Source: G965267335 sp965267335 (GTDB lineage: Bacteria > Bacteroidota > Bacteroidia > Cytophagales > JAAEPT01). Taken from it: 64,000 bases of DNA. This document shows, piece after piece, positions 19,501-26,401 of the stretch (the first letter of the stretch is position 1; each line of letters opens with the position of its first letter). A program made the translations under genes and the position numbers. The notes beneath the pieces were generated by a model, which saw nothing but the letters and a program-made list of their open reading frames with translations, was not told where the DNA came from and ran no database searches. The stretch lies in assembly GCA_965267335.1 (NCBI GenBank), contig OZ253953.1, forward strand, positions 1,674,001 through 1,738,000, in the 5' to 3' direction.

Positions 19501-19666
19501 GAAGGAATTCTTCGTAAAGTTTAATGTACTCCTTTACAGATTGAGCATTGAGCCTTTGTTTGAAAAAGCTCGTAACATAATTTTTTTCTACCGCGGTAAC
19601 GCCTTCATCTTGCTTTGTAATAATAGCAAAAAGTTGCGTCAGCGCCTTTAGAATTTCTTCACTCAT
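16514..19666 (-). CDS. ABCG-type ABC ATPase-permease fusion with N-terminal TerB-like region
   Basis: One 1050-residue chain joins several modules. Residues about 1-165 form a helical TerB-like domain (DEGVTAVEKNYV...) interrupted at about 58-84 by an Arg/Pro/Asp-rich linker. Residues about 175-270 look beta-rich, possibly FHA-like but degenerate. The ABC ATPase spans about 275-510, with Walker A GASGAGKTT (about 297), signature ISGGQRKRLN (about 400), Walker B VMFVDEPTSGLS and H-loop VIHQPSSE. A C-terminal ABC2-type permease follows, with about six membrane helices and one large helical extracytoplasmic insertion (about 790-960). The order ATPase then permease is that of ABCG/White transporters. 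A CSEC motif near 520 could bind metal. Its cargo and direction are unknown. It sits 36 bp after siaC, suggesting control by the Sia switch. Confidence 0.82.
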   Translation of the reverse strand: MSEEILKALTQLFAIITKQDEGVTAVEKNYVTSFFKQRLNAQSVKEYIKLYEEFLQDSKKKERPERPDRPRRADRPERKDRPSRNKLTSVKDSVRTLSICKKINKTLTQKQKVIVLIELLELVNSDKNFTPQRRQIINTVSTVFNIEENEYQIMENFVLSEETKDLDSEDILISSHKDPGNKRSLFIQSENLDGHIFILKVKSVELYFIKYKGSDEILLNNHPLGNQWVQLFSNGSTVKPPIGVPLYYSDIVAQFNHDLVQTNITFNVKNLEFKFPNGAIGLRDINITEKQGKLIGIMGASGAGKTTLLNALAGLEKPSKGQVLINGIDIHEEKDKVQGVIGYISQDDILIEDLTVFENLYYNAKMCFRGTPEKELIQLVRNVLSSLGLEHIKHLKVGNVLNKKISGGQRKRLNIALELIREPAVMFVDEPTSGLSSRDSENVIDLLKELSLKGKLIFVVIHQPSSEIYKKFDKMFIMDTGGYPIYYGNPIESIVYFKKASNQINSDKGQCSECGNVNPEQMFDIIEERVVNEYGQETIKRKVTPPEWAEHYNKSFNIEHLPDEKEAPPKNLKIPNPIIQWWIYTLRDLKSKVSNSQYLVINLLEAPFLALLLAFIIRYKNTNEGTEYTYMNNENIPAYILMSIVVSLFMGLTVSAEEIIKDRKILKREKFLNLSKNSYLFSKFGLLFTLSAIQTISYVLVGNWILEIHGMTFSFWLTLFSVSCFANILGLNISASLNSAVTVYIVIPLLLIPQMILSGALFSFDKLNEHIANKESTPIVADLMASRWAYEAISVEMYTQNEYFAYFYELESNKSQANFFKGYHIPRVQKKIKECENLLRDYSVKSYSELPDSIKPVFEENFKLIKNETLYLNERSKNKTAPISDTVSVDGFDQNLASDLKEYLNQRSAFYNDVFNHFDQEINTRMETLELNGYDIRKKKSEFFNNSLDEIVRQTLLKPSKRIEEHDGRIIQRLDPIFVTPSPSGALDYRAHFYAPQKHLFGQYFSTFYFNISVIWFMSLLLYFTLYFDIFRKSLELAGKIKFRGKKEHH

Positions 19667-19702
19667 ACCCTTAGATTATACTACTATGAGTACGAGTATT
19701 GT

Positions 19703-20065
19703 CTAGTAGGGTTTCAGCTCAAAGGGAACATCTATAAGTTCTCCGAACTCCTCACCAGCTTCTTCCATATCTTCGTCATCCTCCTGGAAATACCAGGTTA
19801 TGGAAGAGTTGTCAATATCTTCGATAGTTGACATCATATCAAGTAGCATCTTCGATGAGGCGGTGTTAAAGTATTCTAGCTTTACCACAAAGTTGGTTGA
19901 TGGATTTGAGTCCTTAGAATACTCTGTTAACCAATCGATTATAGGTTCGTAAAATTCAGCGGCATCTTCAGGAAGAGATCTACCTGAAATTTCAAAAATG
20001 CCATTATCTTTATCCAGAATTACTCTTGGGGTATCTTCTGCTCCTTCTAAATTAATAACATTCAT
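19703..20065 (-). CDS. siaC: SiaC family regulatory phosphoprotein
   Basis: This is a DUF1987/SiaC protein. In Pseudomonas the homologue is phosphorylated by SiaB and dephosphorylated by SiaA, and the unphosphorylated form activates the diguanylate cyclase SiaD. Seen here: the opening GAEDTPRVILD, ISGRSLPEDAAEFYEPI, and FNTASSK, with a Thr at residue 68 in the family's phosphorylation position, then an acidic C-terminus (EDDEDMEEAGEEFGE). Length (120) is normal. The gene lies 4 bp after the SiaB-like gene. No GGDEF protein is encoded in the window, so its target here is unknown. Confidence 0.9.
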   Translation of the reverse strand: MNVINLEGAEDTPRVILDKDNGIFEISGRSLPEDAAEFYEPIIDWLTEYSKDSNPSTNFVVKLEYFNTASSKMLLDMMSTIEDIDNSSITWYFQEDDEDMEEAGEEFGELIDVPFELKPY

Positions 20066-20069
20066 ATGC

Positions 20070-20618
20070 TTAAACGTTTTCAGGTTTTACTCTCAAAATT
20101 TTAGTTTTTAGTGAAAAAAAGCTGTGCTTTTCGTCAACGGAAGTGAAATTATATTCTAGTTTGTTTCCGGATTTTCTGGCCATATCTACAAATCCCAGTC
20201 CGGCACCACCTTTCTCAGAAAGGCTACCCTTCTTAATAATGTCTTTATAAAGTTGTTTGAGTCCGTCCTTATCGAGGCTGTTGATTTCATCTAGTTTTCC
20301 TTTCAGAAAATCAACGTTTTCAGCCAGCATATAATTTCCGGTGCTGATCGCATAATAATCTTGTTCCCTGCCAATTAGAAAGATCGCTGCATTTTCATGA
20401 GTTTTTGTTTCATCTCCGTGCTTTACGATGTTTTGTAGACATTCGACCATTACGTTGAATACTTTTCTTTTAATGCTGGACTCCTCTCCAATAGAATCCA
20501 AATTTCTTTCGGCCATAGAAAGCACTGATTTAGTGATTTCTTGCGTGAACTCACCATCATAGGCCAGGATCAGGTTGGAATCCTTCATGGTGGTGTGTAG
20601 CAGGTAAATACGATCCAT
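20070..20618 (-). CDS. siaB: SiaB family protein kinase
   Basis: This is a GHKL-fold, serine-kinase-like protein of the SiaB family, which phosphorylates SiaC. Readable ATP-site boxes are the N-box VECLQNIVKHG near 58, a G1-like ISTGNYM near 93, and the G2 box GGAGLGFVDMARKSG near 140. Length (182) fits the family. It is 4 bp upstream of siaC and 44 bp downstream of the SiaA-like phosphatase gene, so the phosphatase-kinase-substrate triad is contiguous, as in other SiaABC loci. Confidence 0.88.
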   Translation of the reverse strand: MDRIYLLHTTMKDSNLILAYDGEFTQEITKSVLSMAERNLDSIGEESSIKRKVFNVMVECLQNIVKHGDETKTHENAAIFLIGREQDYYAISTGNYMLAENVDFLKGKLDEINSLDKDGLKQLYKDIIKKGSLSEKGGAGLGFVDMARKSGNKLEYNFTSVDEKHSFFSLKTKILRVKPENV

Positions 20619-20662
20619 ATGTAGTGTGATTACGTAAAATTCAGGGTAAAAAGTTAAAAATT

Positions 20663-23600
20663 TTAAAACTTAATGCCAATTAAAAGAACATCATCTGTTT
20701 GTTTATAATCAGCTTTCCATTCCTGGAAGCGGTCATCGACCATTTTTTGCATCTCTTCAAATTTATTGTAATTGTAAGTTGTGACCATTTCCTTAATTCT
20801 TTTCGGCCCGAATTTTCTGTTTTCCGGTCCGCCAAATTGATCTGGGTATCCGTCAGAGAAGAAGTAGATAGCATCTCCTTCCTGGATATCAATTCGGTGA
20901 TTGGTAAATTCTGTTTTGTTGCTATAGGAGCTACCTCCTCCGATTGGGAATCTATTGCCCTTGAATTCATGGAGTTCACCATTTCTGACAAGATATAATG
21001 GACGGTGTGCTCCGGCATACTCAACTGTTTTATTTTTAAGGTTAATTCTACAGAAGCCCATATCCATTCCATCTTTAAGCTTGGAATCTTCCTCATCTTG
21101 CCGCAGTGTTTTAGTGACTAGTTGATCCAGTGTGTCCAGCACTTTGCCCGGCTCGTGAATTCCGCGATCAACGACATCCTGCAATAGGAAGTAAGCAATA
21201 ATTGAGATCAAGGCTCCGGGAACACCATGACCCGTACAGTCAACTGCACTGATTAATATCTCATCACCAACTTTTTGGTACCAGGGGAAATCACCGCTTA
21301 CAATATCCCGAGGGAGGAAGTAGATAAATGAATTTGGTAAATCTCTTTTGATAATTGAAGAATTAGGAAGGATGGCATCCTGAATTCTTTCTGCATAATT
21401 TATGCTATCGTTGATTTTTTTGTTCTTCTCCCGAATTTCGTTTTCAATGGCTTTTTGTTCTGTAATATCATGTGAGACAACAAGCACTGATTCGATTTCT
21501 TGTTCTTCGTCATATTCTGGAATGGCATTGACATACATTATTCGATTGTCTTCATCTGTCGGGAAGTCCATTTCGTCAGAGACTTTTGACTTCGTATCAA
21601 AAACTTTCGAAATAATATTTTTCCAGGCGGTAATGATTTGCTCATTGAGTTCAACATCATCCAAATTTTTATTTTGGAAATAGTTGGTATCAAGTCCGGT
21701 TAAAGCCTTGATCGTAGGGTTGATATAGAAGAAGTTTCCGTTTTGATTAATTCTCGTAATCAGGTCGAGAGAGTTCTCTGATAGGGCTTGCATTTGCCCT
21801 CTCTTCCTTTCTTCTTCTTCAGCTCTTCGTCTTTCAGTAATATCCTGTGAGTTAAGTACGATACCCTGGATGGCCGGGTCCTCGAGCATATTACGGCCGG
21901 TAGCTTCCAGCCAAATGTTGTCTCCCGACTTTTTATTGTAGGTGAACTGTAGTGTTACCTGTTCGGCTGGGTTGTTGAGTAAGGACTTGAACATTTTTTT
22001 GATTCCCTTTTGTCCTTTTTCGTCCACAAATTTTAGATCAGAAATTCCGATGAGGTCATCTTGTTTATAGCCTAAGATATTCTCTACTGAAGGACTGATG
22101 TAGCGAATGGTACCATCTTTTTCATAAATCGTGATCACCTCAGAGGCGTTTTCGAGGAGTACCTGCATTCTTTTTTGAGCGCGGTTAACTTCCTCAATTT
22201 GGTGTTCAAGTTGTTGGTTGGTTCTTTTGAGCTCCTCCTGTGTAGCCTCCATCTCAACTGCATTTTGGCGGAGTTCCTCTTGCTGAACTTGGAGTTCACT
22301 ACTCATTCTTTGTGATTCTTCCAGCAGTTTCCTCGTACGCTCATTGACTTTCAAGTTAAATATCGTACGAGCGATAATCTCACTTACTTCTTCAACAAAC
22401 TGTACTTCGCCACTTGTAAATTTTTGAAGTCCGGAGAATTCTACCACTCCATAAACGGTTTCATTCGTAATAAGTGGCACAATGAGTAAACAAGATGGCT
22501 TCTGTTCTCCCAGGATGCCAGAGGTGATCTTTACATAATCATCAGGAACTTCGGTTCTTAAAATAATATCCTTTTCAATAGCAGCTTGGCCGATCAGACC
22601 TTCGGCAAATTTAAACTCAGCTTTTAAGTATTTTTTTCGTTTGTAGGCGTAGCTAGCCTTCATTTCAATGAATATGTTGTCAGGATTTTCATCATTGACG
22701 CTATAAAATGCTCCCTGAACACCACTAATCCTGTTACAGATATAAGCTACAATTTCATCACCCAGAGATTCGAGGTTATCATTATTACGTAAAATTTCAC
22801 CGATCTCAGCCACTCCAGTAACAATCCAGTTTCTTAAGTTGTCCTGGGTGTCCGCTTTTTGAAGACTTTCACGCATTTCGACAAGTGCCTGACCGAGTGT
22901 ATCTTTTTCGCTAATGGGTTCAAAGTCAGCTTCAAATTCTCCTTTTCCTATCTTATTAGCGAATTGAGCAGTTTTTCTTAGTGAATCAACGAGGTTATTC
23001 ACTGTTTCGGTCATTTGACCAATTTCATCTTTGGAGGTGACCTTAATTCTTTTTGGCAGCGCCCCTTTACTGACCAATTCAAGGACTTTTTTAAGCCTCA
23101 GGAATGGAGATGTGAATAGCTTGGAAAACAAGGTGGCTATTATGAGTGTCAGTACAAATAGGATAATGGAAATAACGATAGTGAAGATGTCAAGGCTTCT
23201 GTGGGCACCATCAATTTCTTTTTGATTGATCTTAGCTATTGCTACTATTCCATAATTATCAAGGCTTTTCCAGTGGGCGTATACCTCATTGCCATTGTAG
23301 TCTGTATAGATACCATTGCCGTCCGGTTGTTTATCCAGATTGGAGGCAGGGTGATCGGGATGCTGAGATGTGAAAAATGGGGTTAATCTCTTTTTTGCTA
23401 ATCTAGGTTCGTTTAGAGTACAGATTCTTTTGTCGGAGGTAGAGATCCCGGTGTCCTGCAACTGTTCGAAACTTGATACATAAGTATAAAGTAGCTCACT
23501 GGTTTCGCCAATCGAGACGCTGTCGGAATAGTTGTTTAGTAGTTCATTAAAATCGGTTCTTACAACGATTCGACCTTTTATCCTGTCTGATTTAGTCAGA

Positions 23601-24172
23601 ATAGGCATCGAAGAGAATAGGTAATAGGTGCTATCATTAATTTTGATGACCGGGCTGGTATAGAACCTTTTCTTATCGTCAAGTATAGTCTCCTTGTTAT
23701 CAATAAAAAATCTGGCCAGATTTTCCTTATTCTTTTGGAAGAGAATTTCTTCTTCGTCATTAAGGATGAATACGTTAGATGCATCTGTAATTTCTGCATA
23801 AACCGGTAACATTCCTGACAGCCCAATATCAACGTATTGTCCCTCTAGAACAATCCCCTGTTCCAGTGCAGCATCAAATTCTTCTGGTGTTGGTTCAACA
23901 TAAATTTTACCTCCCGTTTCCAGATAATTTATCAATTCAGGATCAGTGCGGATCTTTTTTAGCTCGACACCAATTTTTTTGAAATGGGCGTTAAAAAATT
24001 TCTCGGCATATTCAATTGCAGTTTCAAGCTCCCTGTCATATGCTTTTTGTATTGTGGAGTTATTTCTTTTGTTTGAGATGATTACCTCTCCGACAATGGC
24101 CACAATAATCAGCAATACTGCAAATAGCATGATTTTAGTGCCGATTTTCATATGTCGAAGAAATTTAATCAT
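20663..24172 (-). CDS. SiaA-like sensor: Cache-HAMP-GAF-PAS-PAS-SpoIIE phosphatase
   Basis: The 1169-residue membrane sensor ends in a PP2C-type SpoIIE Ser/Thr phosphatase, probably the one acting on SiaC. Seen in order: membrane helix (about 12-31), an extracytoplasmic Cache-like domain (about 32-325), second helix (about 328-352), HAMP (about 353-405), GAF (about 445-620, GLIGQAAIEKD), a Gln/Glu-rich coiled coil (about 622-680), two PAS domains (about 685-800, 810-925) and SpoIIE (about 945-1169). Metal-site motifs are DIVSGDFPW, AVDCTGHGVPGA and FFSDGYPDQFGG; a Pro replaces the usual Tyr after SGDF. The start overlaps the previous gene by 8 bp; the Met eight codons in is an alternative. 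SiaA itself is shorter, so this is a sensor-rich variant. Confidence 0.9.
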   Translation of the reverse strand: MIKFLRHMKIGTKIMLFAVLLIIVAIVGEVIISNKRNNSTIQKAYDRELETAIEYAEKFFNAHFKKIGVELKKIRTDPELINYLETGGKIYVEPTPEEFDAALEQGIVLEGQYVDIGLSGMLPVYAEITDASNVFILNDEEEILFQKNKENLARFFIDNKETILDDKKRFYTSPVIKINDSTYYLFSSMPILTKSDRIKGRIVVRTDFNELLNNYSDSVSIGETSELLYTYVSSFEQLQDTGISTSDKRICTLNEPRLAKKRLTPFFTSQHPDHPASNLDKQPDGNGIYTDYNGNEVYAHWKSLDNYGIVAIAKINQKEIDGAHRSLDIFTIVISIILFVLTLIIATLFSKLFTSPFLRLKKVLELVSKGALPKRIKVTSKDEIGQMTETVNNLVDSLRKTAQFANKIGKGEFEADFEPISEKDTLGQALVEMRESLQKADTQDNLRNWIVTGVAEIGEILRNNDNLESLGDEIVAYICNRISGVQGAFYSVNDENPDNIFIEMKASYAYKRKKYLKAEFKFAEGLIGQAAIEKDIILRTEVPDDYVKITSGILGEQKPSCLLIVPLITNETVYGVVEFSGLQKFTSGEVQFVEEVSEIIARTIFNLKVNERTRKLLEESQRMSSELQVQQEELRQNAVEMEATQEELKRTNQQLEHQIEEVNRAQKRMQVLLENASEVITIYEKDGTIRYISPSVENILGYKQDDLIGISDLKFVDEKGQKGIKKMFKSLLNNPAEQVTLQFTYNKKSGDNIWLEATGRNMLEDPAIQGIVLNSQDITERRRAEEEERKRGQMQALSENSLDLITRINQNGNFFYINPTIKALTGLDTNYFQNKNLDDVELNEQIITAWKNIISKVFDTKSKVSDEMDFPTDEDNRIMYVNAIPEYDEEQEIESVLVVSHDITEQKAIENEIREKNKKINDSINYAERIQDAILPNSSIIKRDLPNSFIYFLPRDIVSGDFPWYQKVGDEILISAVDCTGHGVPGALISIIAYFLLQDVVDRGIHEPGKVLDTLDQLVTKTLRQDEEDSKLKDGMDMGFCRINLKNKTVEYAGAHRPLYLVRNGELHEFKGNRFPIGGGSSYSNKTEFTNHRIDIQEGDAIYFFSDGYPDQFGGPENRKFGPKRIKEMVTTYNYNKFEEMQKMVDDRFQEWKADYKQTDDVLLIGIKF

Positions 24173-24959
24173 GCTGACCTCCTTTCTCTTTGTCTGCCTT
24201 ACGAACTTTATCTAACTCTGCTGAGATGATCTTATTGAGTTCTTCAAGCGCAGCTACTATTGTGGGGTTAATTTCATTAAACGTAGCGAGTTCAAGGACT
24301 GCGATCACTTTTTTGTTGTGCACCAAGGGGAAAGCCAGCAAAAATTTAGGTTTTCCCTCACCAAGGCCTGAGATCACCGTATGTTGTTCGGTTGGTATTT
24401 CATTCAACAGTATTGCTTTTTTTGATTTGGCAGCTTGTCCCACAACTCCTTCTCCCAGTTCAAAACCAGTGTTTTTATCTTCTGTGATATGAAAGGCATA
24501 ACCAGCTCTGAAAACATATATTTTGTTTTCTTCGGAGTATAAAGCGCCCTTTACGAGGTTTATTTTTTTTGAAAGTAAGCTAAGTAAGGCTTCTCCTGCA
24601 CTAGTTACAGTGGTTTTATTAGCGAATGATTTTTTTATCTCAGTTTCGGTCAATGAAAATTTATCAGTTATTTCTGTTTCCTCTGTACGTTCAGCTTCAT
24701 CAGCGTCTTGTCCAACGGTTTCATTGGTCTTCTTCTTTTTGCTAGTTTGAGTAGTTACTGATCTTAGTGAGAGTTGAACAATTGTCATTGTAGTTCCTAT
24801 CGCTACGGTGCCTCCAATCCAAATTAGCGCCTTAATGATTGAATCCTGAGAGCCCGGAAATTTGTCATAGACATCGAGAAGATATAGGGTAGCAGGAACT
24901 ATTGTCACTAAAAAAGTGCAAAACAAAATTGTCAATAATAACCTGTTACTAATTTTCAT
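24165..24959 (-). CDS. Membrane-anchored GAF domain protein
   Basis: Two hydrophobic segments (about 7-29 and 43-63) are followed by a Lys/Thr/Glu-rich linker (about 68-100) and a GAF domain (about 110-250) with LGEGVVGQAAKSKK, VISGLGEGKP and FPLVHNKKVIAVLEL. It has no catalytic output. The GAF domain is closely related to those of the three other sensors in the locus, so it may sense the same ligand or act as an adaptor. The start overlaps the end of cheB by 4 bp and the stop overlaps the SiaA-like gene by 8 bp, so translation is coupled. Confidence 0.72.
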   Translation of the reverse strand: MKISNRLLLTILFCTFLVTIVPATLYLLDVYDKFPGSQDSIIKALIWIGGTVAIGTTMTIVQLSLRSVTTQTSKKKKTNETVGQDADEAERTEETEITDKFSLTETEIKKSFANKTTVTSAGEALLSLLSKKINLVKGALYSEENKIYVFRAGYAFHITEDKNTGFELGEGVVGQAAKSKKAILLNEIPTEQHTVISGLGEGKPKFLLAFPLVHNKKVIAVLELATFNEINPTIVAALEELNKIISAELDKVRKADKEKGGQHD

Positions 24960-25549
24960 TTAGTGCTGGGCTTCTTTTTATCAAGTTTTTTTAAAAAATC
25001 TATAATTTGGTCTACGGTTAATACGTGATCGACATCACAGAGATTCATGGCTGCTTTTGGCATTGTATCAATAACACAAGTTTTTGGGTCTTGTACAATG
25101 GCAAGTCCGCCCCTTTCCTTAAGTTTTTCCATTCCTACGGCACCATCTTTATTGGCCCCGGAAAGCAATATACCGATTAATTTATTTTTATATACATATG
25201 AGGCAGAGTCAAAGGCAACATCAATAGAAGGTCTGGAGTTATTAATCATCTCTTCGGTAGATAATGAAATGGTATTACCTAGTTCAATACACATATGATA
25301 GTTGGCGGGGGCCAAATATATGGTGCGCTTTCTTATCACTTGCTTGTCATATGGTTCAACGATTTGGAGCTTAGTTTTGATGGAAAGTGCTTCAAGAAAA
25401 CCATGCCGAATGTGCTTGAGCCTATGCATTGCCATTATTATAGGCAGTTCATAATCTTCAGGTAGTTTGTTCAGTATACGTGTAATTACTGGAAAGCTCC
25501 CCGCTGAACCTCCGATGACAATTGCTTTATATTCTCCGTCAATTTTCAA
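24956..25549 (-). CDS. cheB: CheB-type methylesterase domain, no receiver
   Basis: The 197-residue product is a stand-alone CheB catalytic domain that hydrolyses glutamyl methyl esters, or deamidates Gln, on receptors. The catalytic Ser lies in IGGSAGSFPVI near residue 15, the His in MAMHRLKHIRHG near 42 and the Asp in SGANKDGAVGM near 132. There is no N-terminal receiver domain, so it cannot be activated by CheA phosphotransfer as in classical chemotaxis. It follows cheR by 7 bp and overlaps the GAF gene by 4 bp. The substrates are unknown but probably are the coiled-coil sensors of the locus. Confidence 0.88.
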   Translation of the reverse strand: MKIDGEYKAIVIGGSAGSFPVITRILNKLPEDYELPIIMAMHRLKHIRHGFLEALSIKTKLQIVEPYDKQVIRKRTIYLAPANYHMCIELGNTISLSTEEMINNSRPSIDVAFDSASYVYKNKLIGILLSGANKDGAVGMEKLKERGGLAIVQDPKTCVIDTMPKAAMNLCDVDHVLTVDQIIDFLKKLDKKKPSTK

Positions 25550-25556
25550 AGTATAG

Positions 25557-26381
25557 CTAGTCTCTTAGTTTTTTATACACTTTTTCTTCTCCATTGACGA
25601 GTAGAAACTTGTTAGATATTTCGCACCAAATGAGTGACTCTTTAGACCCAATACATAAATAGGAGTACTTGAACATACTCTCATGCAATGTCTTGAGGAC
25701 TTGGTTTTGAAGCGACTGATTAAAGTAGATCATCACATTCCTGCAAAGGATGAGATCAAATTTGGAAAAGGGTTCTCCGTTAACAAGGTTGTGTTCACGG
25801 AAAGTAACATTCTCTATAAGCGTTGGATCAAAAATGGCATAATCTCCATCAATATTGTAATAATTACTTAACTCAGCAATACCATTAAACCGGATATAAT
25901 TCTTATTGTTTATATCCATATTTTTCATTTTGTACCTACCAGATTTAGCGGAGTTAATGATGTTTTGGTCTATATCTGTGGCAGTAATAATCGCTTTGTC
26001 AAGAATTTCCAGTTCTTTTAGTAGAATGGCCATGGAAAAGACCTCTTCACCGGATGAGCACCCTGCATGCCATATTCTGATTTTATCGTGATTTTGAAGC
26101 AGGTTCGGGAATATATTATCTCGTAGAGCTTTCCAGAATGATGGGTCTCTGAACATTTCTGTAACGTTGACAGTCACTTCTGAAAGGAATAGTTTGAAAT
26201 AATCTTTTTCGATTCCCAACTTATGAATTAAGCTGTCAACAGATTCGATTCTATGTAAATCCAGAATCCGTACAATTCTTCTTTTGAACGAAGAAAGGGC
26301 ATACTCAGAGAAGTCATGGTTGAAATTGTCTCTCAGATAAGCAGTTAGTTTCCTCAGTTCAGATATCTCAATTTCTTTCAT
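25557..26381 (-). CDS. cheR: CheR-type protein-glutamate O-methyltransferase
   Basis: CheR transfers methyl from S-adenosylmethionine to glutamates of receptor coiled coils. The 274-residue product has the helical N-terminal domain (YLRDNFNHDFSEYALSSFKRRI), a VTEMFRDPSFW motif near 72-82 and the SAM-binding IRIWHAGCSSGEE near 100. ATDID and FDLILCRNVMIYFN complete the Rossmann methyltransferase. Length and motif order are typical. It lies 20 bp after the upstream sensor and 7 bp before cheB. No CheA, CheW or flagellar gene is nearby, so the classical role is unlikely. Confidence 0.92.
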   Translation of the reverse strand: MKEIEISELRKLTAYLRDNFNHDFSEYALSSFKRRIVRILDLHRIESVDSLIHKLGIEKDYFKLFLSEVTVNVTEMFRDPSFWKALRDNIFPNLLQNHDKIRIWHAGCSSGEEVFSMAILLKELEILDKAIITATDIDQNIINSAKSGRYKMKNMDINNKNYIRFNGIAELSNYYNIDGDYAIFDPTLIENVTFREHNLVNGEPFSKFDLILCRNVMIYFNQSLQNQVLKTLHESMFKYSYLCIGSKESLIWCEISNKFLLVNGEEKVYKKLRD

Positions 26382-26401
26382 TCGTGTATTCTATGTGTTG
26401 G

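Noticed and set aside
24956..26381. Reading cheB-cheR as part of a flagellar chemotaxis operon
   Set aside because: No cheA, cheW, cheY or flagellar gene is in the window and CheB has no receiver.
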